A stretch of 64,000 nt of DNA from Blakeslea trispora (lineage: Eukaryota; Mucoromycota; Mucoromycetes; Mucorales; Choanephoraceae), in contig JAIWNE010000004.1 of NCBI GenBank assembly GCA_025331445.1, positions 62,001 through 126,000 on the forward strand, given 5' to 3'. The notes below the pieces were generated by a model that saw only the letters and a program-made list of their open reading frames with translations, was not told where the DNA came from and did no database searches. The position numbers and the translations under genes are program-made. Shown here one piece after another: positions 1-11,505 of this stretch. Each line of letters starts with the position of its first letter. Within the stretch, counting starts at the first letter, position 1.

Positions 1-1692
1 TTGTGTTTACCTGTACGCTCACCAAACACCATCTGTTCTACAATACGAATTGTTGGGAATAAAGCAAGAGCATTGGAAAGCAACACAGCTACTGCGTAGC
101 CAATCTGAACAAAACTCGAAATAACACCAGAAGGAAGATTTAAGAGAGCGACTGTCTGAACATCTTTTCCAAATGCAATATAGCCAAGTACACCTACAGT
201 ACAAAGAGTAGAAGCAACCAATACCATCACAAATGTCAAAACAGCAGGAAACTTCTCAGGCTTCTCCATAGAATCGCGGATAGGTATAATCAAGCCTATC
301 CATATGTATTGAGAAAAAAATGTGCTGTTACTCTCGTTTGATTTCCTCTTACCAATCCCTTCAAAGGAATAAACAGCTGTACCAATGAAGACTGAATATT
401 GTTGAGAGTTAAATAGCCAATGAATTCCAGGTCCAGTCTTGGGCTCTCCATGATCAAACAGTTGAATACAGTCAAAAACTAAAAGAGCAAGTAAGCCAGC
501 AACGATCAACACATCGGATATAAGAGCAGTAGGAGACAGTTTAGCAATGTTTCGTATCAATACAAGTGGCGTCAATAAGATGGCTAGCATCATAAGGACA
601 GCAACATTGTTCAATATAACCTTATTGCCACTCAGAGCTCGAATAGCCTCAGTGATGTTTTCAACGATAAAAATTGTACCACCGCAAACAAATCCCATCT
701 AATCCGAATGTATGCATATGTAAGTGAATGTATGTCATTTTGGCGGTGCCTTGTTGTACCTGGGATATAGCGATTGAAAACAAAACGATACGCCTCATCC
801 AATTGCCATACAATTGACCTCCCATGTCACCATAACTTCCGATCAAGTGCTCTTTACAGTCCAGAAGCAAGAGAAAACAATACAGAGAAATGGCACCCAT
901 GAACCACATTAATAGCACGGAAAACAAGAGCCCACCATTTGAGAACGCTTTAGGTAGAAAGAGAATACCACTGCCAATAAATGCCTTGAATAACAAGAAA
1001 ACAGTCTTTACAACAGTGGCCTTTTTGTGACTTGATTCTTTTTTCTTATGCATACTTGGCTTTTTGTGGCGGTTAGGGAGTAGAGCTGTTGACTCGCCAT
1101 CCTCTTCGTCTTCTGACTGGGTTTCATCTGTATCAGACAAATCCTCACCTGCAAACTGACTCATGTAAGACGCTATGGCCAAGTACTCTAGAAAGTGGCG
1201 TGTAGGCTTAGTATCCAGATGAATGATTTCAGGCGACAATCCAATAGCTCGATAAGACGCCCTTGAAGAAGAACAGACAGATTCAGGACGAAACAGTTCC
1301 TGAAAAGCTGAATCCTCATTAATTTCTTGATTCTTTTGAGCGAGCTTTTGTTGTTGATGAACATGAAATCGTCTAAATCCACCTGGTTTATCAAGATTTT
1401 CAAATTCGTTGATTGAGGAATGGCTGCTTTTTGAGGGTGATGAAGCCTCCTTTAGATCCACCATGGATTTTGTTCTTCTTGCGCTTGGTGATGCTGCCAT
1501 AATAAGACTTTTGGCGTGTGTGTAAATATCGTGCGTAACAGACGCACCAGGCAAATGATAGGGGACAGCAATTTCTGCCTCATTACTTGTCTCACCATCT
1601 ACTTTTAAACAGTCATTTTCAGTGCCATCCACCAGATGATGCTGTACTAAATCCGGAATGGCTTTGTCAGATATTGGGCTATGACTATCCAT
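1..1692 (-). CDS. Vacuolar amino acid transporter, Avt3/Avt4-like (partial)
   Basis: Member of the amino acid/auxin permease family, probably exporting neutral amino acids from the vacuole. The 3' part lies beyond the left edge. Exons seen: 1692-760, 698-353 and 295-11, with introns of 61 bp (699-759) and 57 bp (296-352); a GTAAAC donor may start a third intron at 10. An in-frame ATG at 1755 is less likely because it adds a Phe-rich stretch; the ATG at 1692 opens a normal cytosolic N-terminus. The first ~200 residues are hydrophilic with Ser-rich and acidic runs, as in the long N-tails of Avt3/Avt4. The first membrane helix carries GSGILFLPKAF, a family hallmark, and is followed by several more hydrophobic helices. 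Family call is firm; the exact Avt paralogue is inference. Confidence 0.88.
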
Positions 1693-2190
1693 TTTTAAAT
1701 AATGAAATAAAAAAAAAAGAAAAGAAAAAAAAGAGAAACAGAATCGGTTAATCAATTTCCTTACAAACGTTATGCTTTAATACAAAACTTTAAATTTTGA
1801 TTGGATCAATTACATCATTGATCTTGGTTACGCATAGCCTAATGGCTATCAGGTACAATCATGATAACAGAAATGTTAGAAAGACCATTGTTGTATCCAT
1901 AAGCAACTGATTCCGGTAAGCTTGTTTGGGTCTTATTTTATAAGCTCTGATGATTACTCATAAAAGAAAGAAAAAGACTGCTAAAAGAAAAGAGCGAAAT
2001 AAACTAAAGGAAAGGCTTAGGTTTTGAGAATACATGCTTTGTGTATATCTTGTTGGATGTTTCTCGCTCAAATTCAAAAGTAGCATAGAATCTCAATGTT
2101 ACGAGCGCAGTCTGAATTTTTGTGTATGCAGTCTATTTCTGGAAATGTGTGTTTTTTTCAGTTTTTATTTTTTTTGTCAAAGATCTCCTT
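1693..2190. promoter_or_regulatory. Divergent intergenic region between transporter and PEN-2
   Basis: About 500 bp between two divergently transcribed genes. It holds A-rich tracts next to the transporter start and a T-rich run (about 2150-2176) just before the PEN-2 start. No further coding sequence was seen. Promoter function is inferred from gene orientation only. Confidence 0.4.
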
Positions 2191-2546
2191 ATGCCAGCGT
2201 TGGATAAGATGAGCTCGAAAGAGCACATAGCTATCAGCAAAAAGATGTTTTATGGAGGATTTGCCTTTCTGCCTCTCTTATGGCTAGTCAACTTTCTCTA
2301 CTTTTATAAGCAAAGTCAAAAGACAGATGCACCTAAAGAACTAAAGCGATGTAAAACAAACTTTGAACATGTCATTACTAGCTAACTTATTTTCGTCTTC
2401 TTGATGCAGACATCTACTTGTCATTTGGTGGCTGTATTGTCTGGTTTGTGGTGCTGACGACTTGGTATGGCCTATTTGTGAATAAGCGGATTGATTGGGG
2501 TCAAGGCGCAGATCGTATTACAGTTGTTATACCCAAAGGACTATAA
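2191..2546 (+). CDS. PEN2: Gamma-secretase subunit PEN-2 (presenilin enhancer 2)
   Basis: Small membrane subunit of gamma-secretase, the intramembrane protease complex with presenilin, nicastrin and Aph-1. Two exons, 2191-2350 and 2410-2546, joined across a 59-bp intron (GTAAAA donor, GATGCAG acceptor) give 98 residues; animal PEN-2 is 101. The first hydrophobic segment reads YGGFAFLPLLWLVNFLYF, matching the conserved GGFAFLPFLWLVN block. The second reads GGCIVWFVVLTTWYGLF, matching the WVIVLTSW block, and the protein ends in VVIPKGL as PEN-2 ends near IPLGTP. A second in-frame ATG lies six codons downstream (2209). No other gamma-secretase gene is in the window. Function in fungi is inferred. 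Confidence 0.9.
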
Positions 2547-2710
2547 TTGGTGACTCTTTTCATTTGTTTGTATAGATATATTTCTCTGCCCATCTTCACT
2601 TTGTTCCTCTTATTTCCTTGTTACGCATTTTCATCTATTCGTTTTCTTTTCTTCTTTTCTTTCTCTTTTCTTTTTTTTTACCTTTCTACTTGCTCTATAA
2701 TAAACTCTCT

Positions 2711-3018
2711 ATGACAATGTGCTATTTCTGTGGTTCAAGTAAGTTGAATATGCCAAAAAAATTATGTTTTCTCTACTAAACCTTATAACGATGCTTTGTA
2801 GCCAAACATAAGTCTAGCGATTGTGTAAGTTATCATCTAAAGATAAGAAAACCAGTTGAATTAGGGCTTTAACGCTTAAATAATTACTATAGCCGCATTA
2901 TGTTGCTATGGTTACTTTGAATATGACATTGGTAGTCTTGTCCGTTTCGTTGGTACCAAATATTAGAGTCTGGCCTGTGAAATCAAAGCCCACGTTTCAG
3001 TCTCAAGTGATTGGTGTA
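2711..3018 (+). CDS. Possible zinc-knuckle mini-gene (CX2CX4HX4C)
   Basis: Not a recognised gene. ATG at 2711 opens nine codons, then a GTAAGT donor (2839 is not used; the first donor is at 2739) and a TTTGTAG acceptor at 2801. Joining 2711-2738 to 2802-2824 yields CYFCGSTKHKSSDC, a perfect CX2CX4HX4C knuckle split by the intron in phase 1. A second GTAAGT donor follows at 2825 and a TATAG acceptor ends at 2892; the next exon stays open only about 40 codons with no similarity I recognise. It starts about 165 bp downstream of PEN-2 on the same strand. It could be a small RNA-binding protein or a decayed fragment of a larger knuckle protein. Confidence 0.35.
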
Positions 3019-3700
3019 TAAACAAACAATAGAAATGTTTCGGTGTTAAGAAATTCATGACATTTTGTCATTTTAATTATTTTGATACATTTTACTTTTT
3101 TCTTAAGAAAATTAACCACAAGTATCAACTGGCGCAAAGAAAAAGTGATATTGGATAAGGTGCTTGAAAATAACTTATTGAATAAAACAAGGATGGAGAA
3201 AGCTAGAACACAAAAAAAAAAATGACTTGAAGGGAAGAAATAGTCAAAGAAAAGAAGGTTTTAAGCAACATCACGTCTAAAGGATTTGCCCCCCAAAAAA
3301 AAACTTTTGCAGAAAAGTATACTGTTAGTAAACGGAAATCTGTTGGTAACCAATAAAGAGAAAAAAAAAAAGTCTGTTGGGCAGTGAGAGCTGAGGAGAG
3401 AGCATGAATGGTGATATCTGACCCAAGAAGTTTTTGGATGGCTTTTTGAACACATATTAAACATTTCTCATTGCTGTCATCCTTACACAGCTTCACATCA
3501 TTCTACATGGTTCTTACTGCACTACTATCAGACACATCTGCTTGTCTTGCTGACACATGTTGAATAACAGGATTTAGAAGCCGAAAGGAAGTTGTCCAAA
3601 TCCCTTATAAACATCTCTAGCTATAAAGACCAGCACAAAAAAAACTCTTATAAACAACAAGTTCTTTTTTTTTTAATTGTCTTTATTTCTAAAGGTGTTA
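3019..3700. other. Intergenic, nothing recognised
   Basis: A+T-rich DNA with several A-runs (for example near 3211, 3296 and 3362). Short open frames on the minus strand are low-complexity and show no family motif. It lies 3' of both neighbouring genes, so terminators are expected but no clear signal stands out. Confidence 0.4.
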
Positions 3701-5109
3701 TTAAACAGATGCCTTAGTCAAATAAGGAGCAAAATCCTCTAGTGAAGCCGGAATAGGTTCATCTGCACTTGCAATATTACACTGATGGAACACTCTTTGA
3801 TCTGTGTCCTTAAGAGAGCCTACTACAGAATGAAGCACACCACGATTATGGAAAATAACAAAGTCTCCATCTTTCCATTCATGAGCATACACGTTCTCTG
3901 GGCTAATAGCAGGTCGTTGGATCTTGTACAATAGCTCTCTTACTTTTTCCAAGTCTCCCATTGGTTTTCCATCAATAATTAAGTCTTGCACAGCAGCTGG
4001 GTGAACTTGAAGGTGAATCTTACCAGTGACAGGATTTTTCCAGAGCTGTAAGAAACGTTTAGTATGAATCAAAATGTAATCATCTATATATATTACCATG
4101 GGGTATATTTTGATATCTTCTTTGTTGATTTCAGGAAGCTCTTCTTCTGTAAGTTCTTTGCCCTCAGAAACCATTCCAAGACCAGTGGATCTGGCTTTTG
4201 CCTTAGACATCCATAAATAAGGATGGGGAGCATATTTAACCTGAGTCTTAAATGCGAGTTCTTTCAGTTCTTGAGGTAAGATCTCAAATGCTCTTTGACC
4301 GGAAATGACTATGGGATAGATTAGGCATGAGTCAACATGACTTTCCCAAAATCAAACAAACTCCTATCATCTACTTACATGCGGTAGTGCCCAGCTGAAC
4401 ATCAAGTTGATCATCTGTGCCATCATCATATCGGACAGTCTCACGTCTAGGCTCCTAAAAGCGAAAATAAACGTTTAAAAAAAACCCCCCTTATGCAAAT
4501 CTCAAAAACAAGAATCTTACTGGGTTTTTTAAGCCAAACAGAGTAGTCACTTTAGGAGGGTTAAGCTTGTAGAGAGCAGCGTCCATATGCCAACGGTAGA
4601 ATCGTGTTTGTCCAGCCTCCATTTGCTCTTTAGTCAGACAGTCTTTATGGAATACAGTGTGACTTGGATGTGTCAATTTTCTTTCTTCAATTCCAAAATG
4701 ATTCCTTACAACACCATGCCCAAGTAGTTGCACTTGAGGTACTTCGGGTAGAGGCGAGATATCCCGAGCAATGACAGACTGATTGGCTCGGTGCATAGAG
4801 CCATGACCATATAAGTCAATGTTCTGTGGATCGAAACGCTTTGTGAGATCGTATTGGGTTTGTGGTGTCACATGGCCTTGATTTCTGACGCAGACAACTT
4901 GGTAAGTATAGACAGCATCAAACAGTTTCTCAAAGTCTTCAGCTATCAACGTGAAGAAGAATAAATAACTGCATGATGATTTTCAAGAAAGAAATAGAGG
5001 TGGGGGGCTTACAAGTGAGGTTCTCTAAATCAAGATCTTCAATAATAGCACCAAAATCAACTCCAGACTGCTTTTCAGTGGGAACTACAGGTTTTAAAGT
5101 GAAAGTCAT
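3701..5109 (-). CDS. xanA: Fe(II)/2-oxoglutarate dioxygenase, XanA-like (xanthine dioxygenase)
   Basis: TauD/TfdA-fold dioxygenase closest in my reading to Aspergillus XanA, which converts xanthine to urate using 2-oxoglutarate and O2. Exons: 5109-5013, 4942-4521, 4454-4379, 4308-4097 and 4045-3701 (introns 70, 66, 70 and 51 bp), giving 383 residues; XanA is about 370. The iron facial triad is visible as H151 and D153 in RFYRWHMDA and H341 in HNRGVLHS; R353 in DQRVFH fits the 2-oxoglutarate arginine. WMSKAKARSTGLGMVSEG after the substrate-loop region is also XanA-like. A further in-frame ATG at 5169 would add 20 Phe/Ser-rich residues and was not used. Family certain; xanthine as substrate is inference, as taurine-type dioxygenases share the fold. 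Confidence 0.85.
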
Positions 5110-7551
5110 AATATATCGCAAGTTATCAGGTAAGGTAAAGTAAAGAAAGAAGAAAGATGAGGAAGTCATTGCTTATTTATCTCTTAATGCATTCGGAAGT
5201 TTAATTGATATCCATCATGGACTTGATCCAATCATGATGCTCTTGCGAACAGAAAAATACCCTCTATACCAGATGATAAAAAATCGCAGCCAATTTCCTC
5301 CTTTTTTTTTCTCAGGATCGTAGCTGCTGGTTTTACTTGCATAAGTTAAGCTGCATAATTACATAGTACGAAATGCAGCTTAAATGTTACTTCCATTGTT
5401 TGATCCCAAGAAAAGAAAAGAAAGTAGAAAAAACAAGCTTTTTTGGACAAGAAATATAAAATAAAGCTGTGATATCTCTTGATTCTTTATAAATACAAAA
5501 GTGATAAGAAAAAGAAAGATAAGACACGGTGTAACATCGAGATACACACACTGTCACATTGCATCAACAAGCTTAGCCAATTAATCCATGAGTCCCAAAA
5601 CAGTTTAGTATGGAGTGTAGAAGCTTTCGGTGTAATCGTGCATCAGAATAATGAAGTCCAGCAATGAATTCTTGTAAAAGATATCAAGGCATCAGTATAT
5701 TCAGATTCTACTTTATTGTAATTGCGTTTGTATATCCCTCCTGTTTCAAGCTGCAGCAATTCAACAGACGGCTTTGAAATTCAAATGGAGAAGGGAGGTC
5801 TGCATACTTCAATATTTGATCACTTACACTGTCTCTCTTTGATTAGTGAAAGACATGCATGTGGGTTGTTTCATGGCTTCATTATATGGGGTTTTCTTTC
5901 TTCTCCAAGTCAACAGTCTTTCTTGTTACTTTGTCTGGAAAGGAAAAAGATGATGTTTTTTTCTCGATCTTTGACTCATTGATAATAACACTCAAAAAAA
6001 AATCGACAACCTCTATAAATGACTAGACTTAATACGTTCTTGATTCTAAAGTCCATCAAATATCATAGACACTAGTTTATCCCATCAAGAAAGCTGATTA
6101 AAGTAAGCAAAAAAAAAAGCAAACAGCTTAACTGTGTCCTCTTGCTCTGAATCAGAAGTCGTAAGGATCAACACCAATCCTTGAAAACAAAATGTCAATC
6201 ACGACTTTTACTTAAAAGTCAATAACAGACTTTGAGTCTAGAAAATTGACTCCGCATCTAGATTCCCAAACAAATGCAAGCTTCAGTTAATACATGCAAA
6301 TAATTACTTAAGTGACAAGTTTGCAGCATCAATCAGGCTATTTGGCTTGATAAAGTGAGCAAGCAATGTTAAAAGAGGCAAAGACCATGAGAAAGATCAT
6401 GAGAGTAATCAAAATAAAACCTCATTTTTTTTTTGATATCTCAAATCAAATGTTTTACGTTAAAACTCTGTCTAACCGATGGCTCAATTACCTCAACACA
6501 ACTAACTGTCATAAACTCAAAAAGCAATAATGCTGAATAACCTCTTACTGGAACGCTTAGCTCCAAAACCACTTTAACTGATTCCTTTAGTTTAGCGTAT
6601 TTTTTCTGTTATTTTGTCTCATCATTTAATTCATTATCATCTCGTTTTATCCTGAATCTTTTTTGTTGCTTTTCCCTTCAAAGAAAAAAAGAATCATTCG
6701 TTAAGCCATTTGAAGAGCCAGAGAAGAGAAAGGAAAGCATACATGTTTTTTCTTTTGATTTTGTGCTTGCTGTTTAAAATTTTATACATGTCGTTAATCG
6801 TGGAAATGACTACGGGCGTACAATCATCCTTAAATCAATGTAGGTACTGAGTTACCTTGTCATGAACCAGAGCTTCCAATTGACCGTACTTCTTTTGGTT
6901 TCTTTAACGCAATACCTATACTTCACTGCTAAAAAAGAGGGAACATCTTCAACACGATACATAGATTCGACTTGCCATGAATTGCAGTCGTTTGTTTATT
7001 ATTCAGAGAACATCTTTATGATCATTCTATGTTTTGAATGAGAAAAAGAAAAGAGCATGGAAAAATCTAATGACTTTAAGGATAATGATTGATTAGCAAC
7101 CAATAGCTTTGTTTGGTTGAATAGATTACTTTTTAGATGGCAAGTGATAGTTCTAGAAAGCTCTTGATGCATTGCTTCTTATCCAAGTTAATCATAACCA
7201 TAGCACGGACTGCATTAACTATAGAACAAATAGGCCCAATTGATCTTCTCATACTTAGTGTAGCCCAATGATTGTTGTCTGCATGTTGAAGTAGACAAAA
7301 GCAAAGGCTTGCTACCTATTTTGAGCAACGTATCATTGTATTGGATATTGTTTAATGATTTACTGCCTTTAGATCGACCTATTTGATGAGCTTTGCTATA
7401 AACAGTTCTTATAGCTTCTTCTTCAGTTAGCAGTAACAACATTTATTTACAGTGCTTTTACTCTTAGTTCAATACAAAGATACTCATTTATATAAAATAT
7501 TCTGTATAGAACAAAATTAGTTGAGACGTTATTTATTTTTCTTAGCTACAA
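5110..7551. other. Long intergenic stretch, nothing recognised
   Basis: About 2.4 kb of A+T-rich DNA between the dioxygenase and the transposon. Open frames at 5479-5667, 5722-5982 (plus) and 7215-7442 (minus) are short, lack splice partners I could join and match no family I know. The region just upstream of the dioxygenase (5110-5500) should hold its promoter; it contains T-rich tracts (about 5302-5313) but no motif I can name. Confidence 0.4.
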
Positions 7552-7559
7552 TTCTGCTC
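7552..7559 (+). repeat. Left target-site duplication of the MULE (TTCTGCTC)
   Basis: The 8-bp sequence TTCTGCTC lies directly before the left inverted repeat and is repeated exactly after the right one (11597-11604). Eight to eleven base pairs is the usual duplication size for Mutator-like elements. Confidence 0.9.
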
Positions 7560-7650
7560 GGTAAACACTCCGTCCACTCCAATGTCCACTCCCTTCAGAC
7601 ACCCCACTCATTTTTTTTCTTTTGTCCACTCCCTCCAGACACCCCACTTT
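7560..7650 (+). repeat. Left terminal inverted repeat of the MULE (91 bp)
   Basis: Begins GGTAAACACTCCGTCC and is an exact reverse complement of 11506-11596. It contains three copies of GTCCACTCC (7572-7580, 7584-7592, 7624-7632), two of them in a longer unit ending in CAGACACCCCACT. A fourth copy (7657-7665) lies just inside, on this side only. Repeated internal motifs are plausible transposase binding sites. Confidence 0.95.
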
Positions 7651-8066
7651 TGTTTTGTCCACTCCCTAGAGACACTCCGTCTTTTTTTAGTAATTCTCTG
7701 TTTAATCCTGATAGTATTGACCCCCCATTGTTTACTTTTGAAGTCCAATCTGGTAGTTTTGAGTTCACTTCTTGAAAAGGAAAAAGCATAGTAATCCAGG
7801 AGAAAGCTTTATAGAAACTTGAAAAGATTAACATATGCTCTTATAACTGTGCATTTTATCTATTTATTCTTGTACCGAGAGATTATTCTGATTGAATCAA
7901 AAAATAAATAGAAAAGGGGATGTATATTGTATCTTTTTTATTTCTCTTTGTTGGCTCTCAATGGTCATGTCAACTCTAAACATTAACTCAGATATTTTTT
8001 TATCAGAAAATAGACATATTTTGACACCAACTGTAAAAAAAACTTTTTCTTCCCTCTACTAACAAA

Positions 8067-11000
8067 ATGACCCAAGATATTCAAACTCATTCAACTTTCT
8101 TCAACACGATTGTAAGCAAGAAATACAGCAACAAAAGCGAAATCTACGATGATATTCGTCGATTCGGAAAGGAATTCAACGTTGTCATGAGTATCAAGAC
8201 ATCCAAGCCAACAGCCATCAACTACATATGTAAGCATGGTGGCAAGAAGCGCATCAGATCCGACAGAAATGATCCCTTTAAAGATACCAAAAGCCAGAAA
8301 ATGCTTTGCGGTGTTTTCATCAACTTTCGTTTTGATGCAATGATTCAGAAATGGATTGTCAGCAACTCTCAAGGTCAGCACAATCACAGTATCTCAGAAG
8401 ACCCAACCAACTACAGCATCAACAGAAAAATGTCTGCTGAACTTGAAGAGAAGATTTATGGCTACTTCAAGACTGGAATGAATGCTAGCAGCGTTTATCA
8501 AAACTTGATTTCTGATAAAGTGTTCAACGTCACTAAAAAAGATTTAGAAAATCTTCAGTATCGCTACTTCAACACCCAGCGTAGTAAGATGATGTATGAA
8601 TATGTCATCGGCCTACAGAACAAAGGATACGAAGTATTCTACAACGTTGACAATGACAAAAGAATCAGTGCTGTTTTCTTTGCACTTAAGTCAAACATTG
8701 AGCGTGCTAAGAATATGCCTGAAAACTTGGTCATTGATGCTACTTACAAGATCAATGCTCACAAGTTGACATTTGTCAACATTGTTGGCACTAGTAGTGT
8801 CGAAGGCATTAAGCCTAATACCCTCGTAACTTTTGAGGTTGCTGGTGCATTTATCAGCGAAGAGGACAACACCCAGTACAAATGGGTGCTTGACTGCCTC
8901 AAAAAAATCACTTGGCCTGAAGAGAACCAAGGACCTCAGACGATTACCACCGACAATGAGCAAGCATTGAAAAATGCCATTTCCAGTGTCTTTCCTCAAA
9001 CACATAACATTTTATGTTATGTGCATATGCAAAAAAGACTTGAGGCGAAGCTAATGGAGTGTGTTGTTGAAAAAGACAAAGACCGAAGAGATCGCATTCG
9101 ACAAGAGATCCAGATGCGATATCAAGAAGTTGCATTGAAAGCGATTACTCGTGAAGAAATGGTAGTTGCAGTTCGCTCGCTGAAGGAACTTTTTGTCAAT
9201 CAGCCAGATATTTTTTCTGAGGGAGAAAAGGTAAGCGATCAGTAAATAAGCTGAATGATGTCTAAACGAGGTTTTGAACATTTAAGAAAAACCTGAAGCA
9301 GCTTGATGACGGCAGCCAAGCTCCATTGGTTTATGTGAGTGAAGACGGCAAGAAAAAAGCAATTGATTTCATTGAAAGGTAAATCTACTTTCTATCAAGT
9401 TAAAGTCACTAACTTTGATTTAAATAGCAAAATGGAAGAAGCTGAAAAATGGACAGCCTTCCATACTTACAAACTTCCTCATTTTGGAAACCGCTCTTCA
9501 AACAGAGTAGAAGGCAGCCACTCTTCTTTAAAGAGATTTATTAAGTCTTCATCTGGTACTATTGTGATGGTCACTGAAAAAATTGATCAATGGTACAGAC
9601 AAAGGGTACCTATTTTTAATCTGCTGGCAATGCTTTCTTTAACTAATTCATTACATTTAGGCAAGAGAAGCTGAAAGCAAGAAAGGCCGAGAAATGTTCT
9701 CGTACAGAGGATATTACTGTCAGGAAGAAGACCTGTTTAAGATGTTGCTCCCTTTGGTTCAAAAGGTTCATTCCTTTGCTATTGGGAAAGTTTTTAACGA
9801 ACTCGTTAAAATTCGTTCAGCTGAGACCCCAATCAGCTATAAAGCTTGCTTGTGCTCGGTTAGGTTGCAATATAACCTTCCTTGCAAGCACATTTTGAGC
9901 TTGGAAAAAAACCAAGTTCCTTTAAGTATGTTTCCGCGTAGATGGCGATTCAACTTTGATGAAGGTGAAGAAGGTAAGTTTATATCTACAAATGTATAAA
10001 TATGTATCTAATATCTTTTAGATTATTTTGCTTCCAAAATGCATACACAAGATGACTTGGAAGAATTAGAAGATGAGATTTGTTTGAAGACGAAAGGTAA
10101 ATGAAGACTGACGCATAATAACAATACAAGATAACACTTTTTTATTAGAAGCAATTGTTGATGAAGATGAAGAAATGTGGCTAACAGATGAAGAGAATGA
10201 CGATGACGACTGTGCAGTTATTGATGCTACCAATGACAGTGACAGAGTCACTCGTAGTGATGAACCGAAGAAGGGATTCGTGGTCGGTGCTTCAAGAAAG
10301 GCCATCATCATGAACTTGGCTAACGAGCTCATTGATCTTCACAGTTCTTTGGAATCTATCCAAGATCAAAGAAGATTAGAAGAAAGTGTTGAAAAGTGCA
10401 TGAGAAGCATTGAAGAAAGAAGAATCGAGAAGGTGCTTCCTCCTCGAAGAAAAGTCAGTGTTAGAGGACGACCAAAGAATACGAAAAGAAGAAAAACTCA
10501 CTATGAGTTCTCTTTGGAAAAAGAAAAAGAAGAATTGAAAGAAGTCGCTAAACGAGAAAAAAAACAACAGGCGAAGAAAGATGAAGGTAATGCTCAAATA
10601 TAATCATTTCTATTCTAAAACTAAATAATAATTGCGCTTCAAAAATAGAAGCCAAGGGCAAGAAAAGAAAAGCCTCAGAGGCAAGCTATGGTAAAGATGA
10701 TTTCGTTTACGAAAGCCCTTTACCTCAAACCAAGCGCTCGCGAGGCAATCTTCCGCCTTCAATCACTAGCATCCTCAGTCCATCAATCAAGGAATCCGAA
10801 GTTACTGATTACCTCAATCCCTTAGGGGATGGTAACTGTGGTTTTAGAGCAGTTGCCTTCTTGGTGGACAGAAGCGGCTCTAAATACGTGGATGGGGACC
10901 AGTATCTGGAAGTCAGATGCAAAATGTTGAAGACTTTGGAAAACATCAAAGACAGTTACAGGAAGTACTTTCCAAACTTTGATGTTGAAAGACTTCGGAC

Positions 11001-11397
11001 AGTTGTTGCAACAGGGCTAGATAAGAAAGAAATGCCTGAGTGGTTCTACGGGCCTGACTGTGCTCAACTGGTTGCAGACACCTATTCTATTCCTGTTTGT
11101 ATTTACCCTTCTGCTGAACAAGAGCATCCAGGAATTAATCCTGCTATCACCTACCTGCCATTAAATGTTCCCAAATCAAAATCCAAGCCTGTTGCCATTC
11201 ATATCCAAAACGGTCATAATGTCCATTGGTATGCAATCAGGCTTGGTATTAACCAATCAAATCTCCCACCAGTATACAATTACTACCTCAGAATTGAGGG
11301 AAAACTTAAAGAATACGAAACATACTGGAACAAGTGGCGCCAGTTCCCTAAGCAACCAAAAAAATTAGAAGCGCCCACTTATATTTACTTAGAATAA
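8067..11397 (+). CDS. MULE transposase fused to SWIM, AT-hook and OTU cysteine protease domains
   Basis: Transposase of the flanking MULE. Exons: 8067-9230, 9287-9378, 9428-9605, 9661-9973, 10022-10096, 10149-10586, 10649-11397; every junction keeps phase and the product is 1002 residues. Domain order: FAR1-type zinc domain (about 25-115; C55, C81, GQHNH at 103-107); MULE RNase-H core with D224 (VIDATYK), D296 (TTDNE), H320 (CYVHMQKR) and E447 (NRVEG); SWIM finger C541-x-C543...C553-x-H555; acidic linker; AT-hook RGRP at 713-716 in a basic tract; OTU domain with D814 and C817 in GDGNCGFRA and H946 in HNVHWYAI. The OTU catalytic residues look intact, so it may act as a deubiquitinase-like protease. 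The role of the OTU part in transposition is unknown to me. Plant KI-MULEs carry a different (Ulp1-type) protease. Confidence 0.92.
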
Positions 11398-11505
11398 AAT
11401 TATAAAGATATCTTTCAGATTTACTAAGGCGTATTTGACATTTAAAAAAGATGGGGGGAGAGAAAAATAATTACTATCCTGACAAGAAATGTCAACAAGA
11501 AAAAG

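Noticed and set aside
3203..3496. 97-codon and 67-codon minus-strand ORFs
   Set aside because: Phe/Leu-rich translations of A-runs, in overlapping frames, with no motif and no splice partners.
7521..7834. Overlapping ORFs on both strands over the left inverted repeat, and 11389-11658 over the right one
   Set aside because: They arise from the repeated GTCCACTCC...CACCCCACT units of the transposon ends; the translations are repeats, and the real gene starts at 8067.
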